From: Caryophanales bacterium UBA784
Lineage (GTDB): Bacteria; Bacillota_I; Bacilli_A; RFN20; CAG-288
NCBI GenBank assembly: GCA_002297045.1
Contig: DBJE01000003.1
Span: 124,001 to 188,000, forward strand
Reading direction: 5' to 3'
Length of the DNA stretch: 64,000 nt
Within the stretch, counting starts at the first letter, position 1, and the number at the start of each line of letters is the position of its first letter. Positions 58,596 to 64,000 of the stretch are shown in pieces. The notes beneath the pieces were generated by a model. The model searched no databases and was not told the DNA's origin. It was given only the letters and a program-made list of their open reading frames with translations. The translations under genes were made by a program, and so were the position numbers.

Positions 58596-58601
58596 ATTAT
58601 A
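58596..58601 (-). promoter_or_regulatory. Phosphatase -10 box, leaderless type
   Basis: TATAAT on the minus strand exactly 6 nt before ATG 58589. Confidence 0.5.
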
Positions 58602-58633
58602 AAAGATGGAAAGCCACTTCCGGAAAAAGAGCC

Positions 58634-58656
58634 CTTACAGAACTTGATTCTGTAAG
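58634..58656. repeat. Perfect inverted repeat upstream of the phosphatase gene
   Basis: CTTACAGAA (58634-58642), 5 nt, TTCTGTAAG (58648-58656). It lies about 33 bp upstream of the -10, a suitable place for an activator or repressor, or it may be a short hairpin. Confidence 0.45.
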
Positions 58657-58675
58657 CATGGATTCTTCCTGTAAA

Positions 58676-58715
58676 AGAAAAAGCCATCCTTCACCATAGG
58701 ATGGATGGCCTTTTT
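58676..58715 (-). terminator. Terminator of the hrcA-dnaJ operon
   Basis: Stem GCCATCC / GGATGGC (58683-58689 and 58703-58709) with a T run on the minus strand, next to the dnaJ stop. Confidence 0.75.
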
Positions 58716-59860
58716 TACTTTTTCTTGAACTTCGTCTTGAACCAGGAGAAGATTCCGTTCGGACGTTTGTTTTCGATTTCGCCGAACTGCTGAATCAGGC
58801 TCTTCTGCTCTTCCGTCAAAGTCTTTGGGAACTTGACCTGAACCGTGACATACTCATCACCCGTGCTATTCGAGGGAAGGGTGATTCCGGCTTTCGACCT
58901 TTTGAGGATCGTTCCAGCTTCCGTACAGGCAGGAACATTCAAGTCTGCTTCCCCATCGACAGTCGGAACGGAAACACTCGTGCCTAATAAGGCATCGGAA
59001 ACGGAAATAGAAATGTTGGTGTAGACATCGGCTCCTTTCCGGACAAACGTCTTGCTCGGAGCGACTTCGATAACGAGAACCAAATCTCCATTGGGTCCTC
59101 CATTAATTCCCGCTTCGCCCTTTCCGGAAATCCGCCTCTTGTCGCCGGTGTCGACGCCATGAGGAATATTGACCGTTATGGTCTCTTTCTTCTGAACCTT
59201 TCCTATGCCATGGCAGGTCTGGCATTTGGCGGTAATCTTCTTTCCGCTTCCGCCGCAGTCAGGACATACCTCTTCACTGATCGTCGTGCCAAAGAGTGTC
59301 TGACGCCGGGTCTGGACATATCCGGTTCCGCCGCAGGTAGGACAAGTGGTTATGCTGCTTGCATCCTTGGCACCTGTTCCATGGCAGTCTGGACAGTTAT
59401 CGACATAGGTAAGGGGGATGTCAATCTTTGCTCCATGGACAGCCTGATTAAAGGAAAGCTTAACACGCCTAAGCGTGTCATTTCCCTTCCGCGGAGTCTT
59501 GCTCGAACGTCTCCGTCCGGTAGCACCACCACCGAAAAACTGAGAGAAGATATCTCCGAAATCGCCAAACCCTTCAAACCCGCTTCCATCTGCACCATTG
59601 AAATTGGCGTTCTGGAAACCACCTGCACCGTTCTGATCAAAGGCAGCCTGACCAAACTGGTCATAGGCCTGACGCTTCTTTGGATCAGAGAGGACCTCAT
59701 AGGCTTCGGTCACTTCCTTGAAATGGGCCGGAGCATCTGGGTCATGGTTAAGATCCGGATGGTATTTTTTTGCCAGTTTGCGGTAGGCACTTTTAATTTC
59801 GTCTGCAGAGGCGCTTTTATCGACGCCTAAGACTTCATAGTAATCTCGCTTTTCTGCCAT
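58715..59860 (-). CDS. dnaJ: Chaperone DnaJ
   Basis: A 381-aa type I J-protein that hands substrates to DnaK. The J domain has YEVLGVDKSASADEIKSAYR and KKYHPDLN with the HPD motif near residue 35. A Gly/Phe region follows, then four CXXCXGXG zinc repeats (NCPDCHGTG, TCPTCGGTG, VCPDCGGSG and KCQTCHGIG) and the C-terminal domains. The length is standard. It lies 54 nt after dnaK with a GGAGG ribosome binding site. A hairpin at 59882-59906 between them may reduce readthrough. Confidence 0.97.
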   Translation of the reverse strand: MAEKRDYYEVLGVDKSASADEIKSAYRKLAKKYHPDLNHDPDAPAHFKEVTEAYEVLSDPKKRQAYDQFGQAAFDQNGAGGFQNANFNGADGSGFEGFGDFGDIFSQFFGGGATGRRRSSKTPRKGNDTLRRVKLSFNQAVHGAKIDIPLTYVDNCPDCHGTGAKDASSITTCPTCGGTGYVQTRRQTLFGTTISEEVCPDCGGSGKKITAKCQTCHGIGKVQKKETITVNIPHGVDTGDKRRISGKGEAGINGGPNGDLVLVIEVAPSKTFVRKGADVYTNISISVSDALLGTSVSVPTVDGEADLNVPACTEAGTILKRSKAGITLPSNSTGDEYVTVQVKFPKTLTEEQKSLIQQFGEIENKRPNGIFSWFKTKFKKK

Positions 59861-59881
59861 TGCAAAGCCTCCTTAGCGAAA

Positions 59882-59906
59882 GAAGCCCGGAAATTGTCCG
59901 GGCTTC
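59882..59906 (-). terminator. Hairpin between dnaK and dnaJ
   Basis: A 9-bp stem (GAAGCCCGG / CCGGGCTTC) with a 7-nt loop in the dnaK-dnaJ gap. The T run after it is short, so it is a weak terminator or RNA-end stabiliser. Confidence 0.55.
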
Positions 59907-59914
59907 CTTTACTG

Positions 59915-61774
59915 TTACTTATTGCCGTCTTTCTTCTCTTCGAAGGTTGCATCGACAACGTGATCGTCTTTCTTGGCACTTGCGTTGCCGCCGGCATTGG
60001 CACTAGAGGAATTGGCCTCAGCCTGCGCATGAGCCTGATAGACGGAATTGGCAGCCTGCTGAAGCTGGGCAATCTTCTGACGGACTGCTTCAAGGTCATT
60101 CTTATCAAGGTCGGCCTTGATTTCGTCACGGATCTTCCTTGCCTGAGCTTTCGTATTCTCGTCAATCGGATGTTCCTTGTCGTTGATCTGATGGTCGATC
60201 GAGTCAATCAGCTGCTGAGCTTCGTTGCGGGTATCGGCATCTTTCTTCCGCTTATCATCTTCAGCCTTGTTGGCTTCGGCTTCCTTGACCATCTTATCGA
60301 TTTCTTCCTTGCTTAAACCGCTGGAATTGGAAATCGTGATATGCTGCTCGGCATTGGTGTCGAGATCCTTAGCGGAAACAGAGACAATACCATTTACATC
60401 GATAGAGAAGGTAACCTGGATGCGAGGGACACCACGGGGTGCCGGACGGATGCCTTCGAGTTTGAACCGGCCAAGGAACTTGTTGTCATTGGCCATCGGA
60501 CGTTCGCCCTGGAAGACCTGAATTTCAACACCGGGCTGGTTATCTTCGGCAGTAGAGAAGACCTGCTGACGGGTAGTAGGAATAGTCGTATTCCGAGGAA
60601 TAAGCGGAGTCCTGACACCGCCTAAGGTTTCAATGCCTAAGGTAAGAGGAGTGACATCAAGAAGAACGACATCCTTGACGTCGCCACGGATGATACCGCC
60701 CTGAATAGCGGCACCGACAGAAACTGCCTCATCCGGGTTGACGGACTGGTTCGGTTTCTTGCCGTTGTTCAGACGGGTAATCCTATCGACCACGGCAGGC
60801 CTACGGGTAGAGCCGCCGACAAGAATGATGTCATCAAGGTCAGTAACGGATAACTTAGCATCGGCAAGAGCCTTTTCGAACGGAACCTGGCAACGGTCAA
60901 GAAGGTTACGGGTCAGATCCTGGAATTTTGCACGGGTAAGCGTGGTCTCGAAGTTGACCGGAGCGCCATCCTTGAATCCGATATAAGGTAAGGAGATGAT
61001 GGTATCCCTCTGGCTGGAGAGGTTGATCTTTGCCTTTTCGGCCTCGTCACGGAGACGCTGAAGGGTAGGACGATCCTTAACATTGTCACGGGAAATCGTG
61101 ATGCCACACTGATTCTGGATTTCGCTCCTTAACCAATCCATGACAGCATTATCCCAGTCATCGCCGCCGAGATGCGTATCACCGGAAGTGGCAAGGACTT
61201 CGAAAGTCCCATCACCGATATCGAGGATGGAGACATCCAAAGTTCCGCCGCCTAAATCGAAGACCCTGATCTTTCCGGACTTCTTGCTATCCCTGCCATA
61301 GGCAAGTGCAGCGGCAGTCGGTTCGGAAATAATACGGACAACATCAAGACCGGCAATCGTACCGGCATTCTTCGTTGCCTGACGCTGGTCATCATTGAAA
61401 TAGGCAGGGCAGGTAATGACTGCCTTAGTGACCGGATGTCCGATGAACTTCTCGGCATAGCTCTTCCTGTAGCTAAGGATCTTAGCGGAAATCTCCTCCG
61501 GAGTGAAATCCTTGTTCAGGCAGGCAATGTGGGTAAGATCACGGGTACCCATCTTCCGCTTAATGGAATGTACGGTATCCGGGTTAGTCAAAAGCCTTCG
61601 CTTTGCCGCGTTGCCGACAATCTCTTCGCCGTCTGCCTTAAAAGACACGACGGACGGACAGGTATTCGTTCCTTCCGGAGAAGGAATGACCTTAATGTTG
61701 TGATCATCCTGCCTATAAGAGACAACTGAGTTGGTCGTACCTAAATCGATACCTAAGATTACTTCTTTTGCCAT
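59915..61774 (-). CDS. dnaK: Chaperone DnaK (Hsp70)
   Basis: A 619-aa Hsp70 with the ATPase domain (GIDLGTTNSVVSY at the start, VFDLGGGTLDVSILD, ILVGGSTRRPAV) and the substrate-binding domain with a C-terminal lid. It refolds proteins with DnaJ and GrpE. It starts at ATG 61774 with AAGGAGGA, 20 nt after grpE. CIRCE sites lie upstream of the operon. The Ala-rich C-terminus ends ATFEEKKDGNK. Confidence 0.98.
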   Translation of the reverse strand: MAKEVILGIDLGTTNSVVSYRQDDHNIKVIPSPEGTNTCPSVVSFKADGEEIVGNAAKRRLLTNPDTVHSIKRKMGTRDLTHIACLNKDFTPEEISAKILSYRKSYAEKFIGHPVTKAVITCPAYFNDDQRQATKNAGTIAGLDVVRIISEPTAAALAYGRDSKKSGKIRVFDLGGGTLDVSILDIGDGTFEVLATSGDTHLGGDDWDNAVMDWLRSEIQNQCGITISRDNVKDRPTLQRLRDEAEKAKINLSSQRDTIISLPYIGFKDGAPVNFETTLTRAKFQDLTRNLLDRCQVPFEKALADAKLSVTDLDDIILVGGSTRRPAVVDRITRLNNGKKPNQSVNPDEAVSVGAAIQGGIIRGDVKDVVLLDVTPLTLGIETLGGVRTPLIPRNTTIPTTRQQVFSTAEDNQPGVEIQVFQGERPMANDNKFLGRFKLEGIRPAPRGVPRIQVTFSIDVNGIVSVSAKDLDTNAEQHITISNSSGLSKEEIDKMVKEAEANKAEDDKRKKDADTRNEAQQLIDSIDHQINDKEHPIDENTKAQARKIRDEIKADLDKNDLEAVRQKIAQLQQAANSVYQAHAQAEANSSSANAGGNASAKKDDHVVDATFEEKKDGNK

Positions 61775-61794
61775 AATGAATTTCCTCCTTGTGG

Positions 61795-62430
61795 TTATTT
61801 ATCTTCTTTTTTCTCTTCCTGCGGCTTATCTTGCTGCTGCGGCTTCTTGATGGTCGTCACAACACTGGCTGCACGAAGTAGATGGTCGTAAAGTTTATAT
61901 CCCTTCCTATAGACTTCGGCTACCTTGTTGTTTTCCTCGCCCTCGATGGTAGAGAGAGCCATCCTCGTATGTGGATTGTACTCTTCACCGATCTTCGGAT
62001 CGATGATTTCAACATGGGCCTGCATCAATAGGTGGAGAAGCTTGTTGTGGATCCTTTCGAATCCTTCCTTATATCTCTTGGTTGCTTCGTCTGTCGGTTT
62101 TGCTTTAAGAGACATATCGAAGCTGTCAAGAGTAGGAATCAGTTCCTCGATGAAGGACTTCTGTGCGTATTTCTTGAAATCGTCGTTTTCCTTCTCAAGC
62201 TGCTTTCTTGCATTTGCCCTATCCGCATAGGCTTCGTAATATTTGTTTTTCCAGGAATCCTTTTCCTTGTCTGCTTCCTCGAACTGTTTTTGATAGGAGA
62301 TAAGTTTACTCTTCAGTTCTTCGTTTTCTTTCTTTAGGGCATCCCTTTCTGGATTCTTTTCCCTTGCAGGCTGCTCCTTTTCTTTAGAAAGAGGATTTGA
62401 CTGCTGATTATTGTTTGTTTCCTGATTCAT
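61795..62430 (-). CDS. grpE: Nucleotide exchange factor GrpE
   Basis: A 211-aa GrpE with a charged N-terminal tail, a long coiled coil (about 35-110), and the beta-wing domain that binds DnaK (PTLDSFDMSLKA, QAHVEIIDPKIGEEYNPHTRMAL and EVYRKGYKLYDHLLRAASV). It releases ADP from DnaK. Its start at 62430 lies inside the hrcA end (23-nt overlap), with AAAGGAG inside hrcA, showing tight coupling. Located second in the operon. Confidence 0.96.
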   Translation of the reverse strand: MNQETNNNQQSNPLSKEKEQPAREKNPERDALKKENEELKSKLISYQKQFEEADKEKDSWKNKYYEAYADRANARKQLEKENDDFKKYAQKSFIEELIPTLDSFDMSLKAKPTDEATKRYKEGFERIHNKLLHLLMQAHVEIIDPKIGEEYNPHTRMALSTIEGEENNKVAEVYRKGYKLYDHLLRAASVVTTIKKPQQQDKPQEEKKEDK

Positions 62431-63532
62431 TTTTTACTCCTTTCTTCGTGGACTTCTTTTTCCTGGCCGGCTTTTTGATTTCCATGGCCGGAGTGATAGG
62501 AATCAAGGATGTGGAACTCTGGTCAGAGGAGAAGAAGTAGTGGTCAAGCCTGTAGGCGACATAGTCGAGAGTGGCAAGGATTTTCTTATAATCCCTGCGC
62601 TTAGGACCGACGACGGCAATCTGATCTTTACCGACGGCCTTGGAGACAATCGCCCTGTCACCTTTCTGGACATGGGTGAAGCCGACATTGGCATCCCCAA
62701 GTTCATCGCTCTCCGTCAGCGAATGGCTCCTTGAACTTCCGTCCTGAAGCGTATCGATGGCGTTAGCATAGGCCTGGCGGTCGTTTTGGAATTCCGGAAG
62801 GGAGAGAAGATTTTTCTGTCCATAGACAGTCAGCTTCTTGCGGGCAAAGGAGATAAGAGCTTCCAAGAAGGCTTGGATAACCCTTTTTCCTTCCTGTCCG
62901 AACCTCTTGATGGCAAGAGGCTGGAGAGCCTTCGTCTTTTCTTCCAATTCGGATATCTTGGTCATCCTCAGCCGTTTTGAGAGGAAGTCGACTGCGTTCT
63001 TCCTTGCCGTGAAATTCTCATTCGACGGCCTGACGAACGTCTTCTTCTCGACATAGCCGGAATCGGTGATGAAGATGAACCTCGCGCTCTTTTCGCTTAA
63101 GGAGAGAAGCTGGATGGATACCAGCGATTCCTGATCAGCCTTTGGGCCTAAGACGACCGTGGCCCTTTTTGTCCTTTCCGATATCCTTTCACAGGATTTG
63201 GTCAGAACATCTTCGACTGATTTTGACCGATCCTTCAGGATGGTCTGGAATTCCCGCTGGAAATCTAGTCCGATGCTGCTTTCCTGGTTAGAACTGTTCA
63301 GATGTTCAAGATAGAACTGATAGCCTTTGGAGGATGGCCTTCTTCCGGAAGAAACGTGTTTCTTCTCAAGATAACCTTCTTCTTCCAGCTCAGCCCTAGC
63401 GTTCCGGACAGTTGCCGAAGAGCAATGGAGAGGATAACTTTCAAGAAGAGCATTACTGCCGACGGGTACACCAGTCTTGATGAACTCTTCGCAGATGCAT
63501 TTCAGGATTTCGTACTTCCGTGCACTCTTCAT
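62408..63532 (-). CDS. hrcA: Heat-inducible transcription repressor HrcA
   Basis: A 374-aa HrcA that represses the operon by binding CIRCE. The N-terminal winged HTH has ARKYEILKCICEEFIKTGVPVGS and LHCSSATVRNARAELEEEGYLEK with the recognition helix. The C-terminal domain includes GLDFQREFQTILKDRS and VVGPKRRDYKKILATLDYVAYRL. It has a Lys-rich tail. ATG 63532 has AAGGAGG upstream, and the proximal CIRCE overlaps this ribosome binding region. First gene of the heat-shock operon. Confidence 0.97.
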   Translation of the reverse strand: MKSARKYEILKCICEEFIKTGVPVGSNALLESYPLHCSSATVRNARAELEEEGYLEKKHVSSGRRPSSKGYQFYLEHLNSSNQESSIGLDFQREFQTILKDRSKSVEDVLTKSCERISERTKRATVVLGPKADQESLVSIQLLSLSEKSARFIFITDSGYVEKKTFVRPSNENFTARKNAVDFLSKRLRMTKISELEEKTKALQPLAIKRFGQEGKRVIQAFLEALISFARKKLTVYGQKNLLSLPEFQNDRQAYANAIDTLQDGSSRSHSLTESDELGDANVGFTHVQKGDRAIVSKAVGKDQIAVVGPKRRDYKKILATLDYVAYRLDHYFFSSDQSSTSLIPITPAMEIKKPARKKKSTKKGVKNESGNKQ

Positions 63533-63542
63533 CTTATCCTCC

Positions 63543-63569
63543 TTAGCACTCTTTTTCTCAAGTGCTATA
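63543..63569. promoter_or_regulatory. CIRCE element, proximal copy
   Basis: TTAGCACTC, 9 nt, AGTGCTATA. The second arm deviates from the GAGTGCTAA consensus at both ends. HrcA binding here would block transcription from the promoter directly upstream. Confidence 0.85.
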
Positions 63570-63572
63570 CCT

Positions 63573-63600
63573 ATTATAGAAATGCTGTTAGCAAATTCAA
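63573..63600 (-). promoter_or_regulatory. hrcA operon promoter
   Basis: TTGAAT (63595-63600), a 16-bp spacer, TATAAT (63573-63578) on the minus strand, flanked by two CIRCE copies. Confidence 0.75.
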
Positions 63601-63614
63601 GTATTGAGTGCTAA
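63588..63614. promoter_or_regulatory. CIRCE element, distal copy
   Basis: TTAGCAAAT, 9 nt, GAGTGCTAA. The right arm is perfect and the left arm is degenerate. It overlaps the -35 of the hrcA promoter. Confidence 0.8.
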
Positions 63615-63834
63615 TTTTTTTATTTACTTGCCGCACCTTATTAAATAAGGAAGAAAACAGGCAAAAAGAGCAAGCGTAAATGGACAAATGTATAGAAAAT
63701 GAACGAAAAAGTACTCTTAAAATCGAAATAGCGCTTTCACATCGAATATTCCTATCCTTACTGCTTTTCGTTCTTTACAGAACAAAGTCGCCTTATTACA
63801 CTAGTCTTAGCAGCGAAGAAGAGGAAGAGTAATT
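63615..63834. other. Intergenic region between hrcA promoter and T-box
   Basis: AT-rich with no open frame of note. It should contain the promoter for the downstream T-box transcript. A weak TTCTTT, 17 nt, TATTAC is a candidate around 63771-63799. Nothing else is recognised. Confidence 0.3.
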
Positions 63835-63837
63835 TCT

Positions 63838-64000
63838 TTCACCGGATCAAAGAGAGCCCCTGAAGTGGTGGAAAGGGGAATCCGAAAAGAAATGAAAAGG
63901 ACCTCTGAGCTGGGGTGATGAAATCCTTTTATCCTTAAGGATAGTAGTTGCCTCCGGATTGAGCCCGTTATTGCTCAGGAGTATAGACGTCTGTACTCAT
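63838..64000 (+). promoter_or_regulatory. T-box riboswitch, 5' part (cut by the window edge)
   Basis: The stem I signature AAAGAGAGCC at 63849-63858 is followed by the distal loop region AGTGGTGGAAAGG. Then come the specifier side ACCTCTGAGC (63901-63910) and the conserved TGAGCCCGTTATTGCTCA region around 63960-63977. A GAGTA..TACTC stem follows near the edge. The antiterminator with TGGNACCGCG lies beyond the window. T-boxes sense uncharged tRNA and control aminoacyl-tRNA synthetase or amino acid genes. The specifier triplet cannot be fixed here (AGG, GGA, GAC or ACC, depending on alignment). The gene it controls is outside. Confidence 0.9.

Noticed and set aside
1..64000. Mycoplasma code with TGA as Trp
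   Set aside because: TGA ends several genes, including adhE, and forms ATGA overlaps, so it is a stop.
1..64000. CRISPR array or phage/IS genes
   Set aside because: No regularly spaced repeats, Cas genes, integrase or transposase were seen.

Overview
This window looks like a chromosomal segment of a Bacillota bacterium of the Bacilli/Erysipelotrichia/RF39-like type. The evidence is an RNA polymerase delta subunit, long-form HPF, hrcA-grpE-dnaK-dnaJ under CIRCE control, a T-box leader, an rlmB-sigma factor pair, a dnaE-polA-mutM/coaE cluster, Shine-Dalgarno sites and MEP-pathway isoprenoid genes (ispD, ispF). TGA is used as a stop (e.g. adhE, several ATGA overlaps), so this is not the Mycoplasma code. 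Fermentative enzymes (AdhE, PduL, Pgi, an FSA-type aldolase) and the absence of respiratory genes suggest an anaerobe. The genus cannot be named from sequence alone. No rRNA, CRISPR array, phage or transposase gene was seen.

Layout: 1-4.2 kb holds a partial MazG-like gene, a Nudix hydrolase, small proteins, two unknown proteins, a HAD phosphatase and hpf. 4.2-10.5 kb holds metK with a PLP decarboxylase, pduL with a phospholipase-C-like gene, an Nfu protein and an alpha/beta hydrolase. 10.6-11.2 kb is a five-tRNA operon (Val-Tyr-Gln-Lys-Leu). 11.2-14.7 kb holds pgi, ispD, a LemA-like membrane protein and an FSA-type aldolase. 14.7-15.1 kb is gene-free but rich in nested inverted repeats, and is the best candidate for an undescribed RNA. 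15.1-22.2 kb holds nrnA-cysQ-nucleotidase, rpoE and ychF-ispF-argS. 22.4-33.4 kb holds a repeat lipoprotein, pnp, glycosyltransferases, a peptidase, a NAD(P)H-hydrate dehydratase and rlmB-sigH-like. 33.6-40.5 kb is the dnaE-polA-mutM::coaE operon, with MutM and CoaE fused in one ORF. 40.5-50.5 kb holds a lipid-type glycosyltransferase, a pseudouridine synthase, upp, NfeD/SPFH, two membrane proteins, malQ and pgmB. 50.6-58.6 kb holds degV, a TetR-type regulator, adhE with a kinase-like gene, an unknown protein and a protein phosphatase. 58.7-63.6 kb is the heat-shock operon. A T-box leader runs off the right edge.

The most unusual general signal is a set of genes whose -10 box lies only 6-9 nt from the ATG and which lack a Shine-Dalgarno sequence. 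This suggests leaderless transcription of nudix, a 90-codon gene, a HAD phosphatase, a 117-codon gene, ispD, a lipoprotein, dnaE, an RluA-type synthase and a protein phosphatase. Other genes use conventional promoters and SD sites, so two initiation modes appear to coexist.
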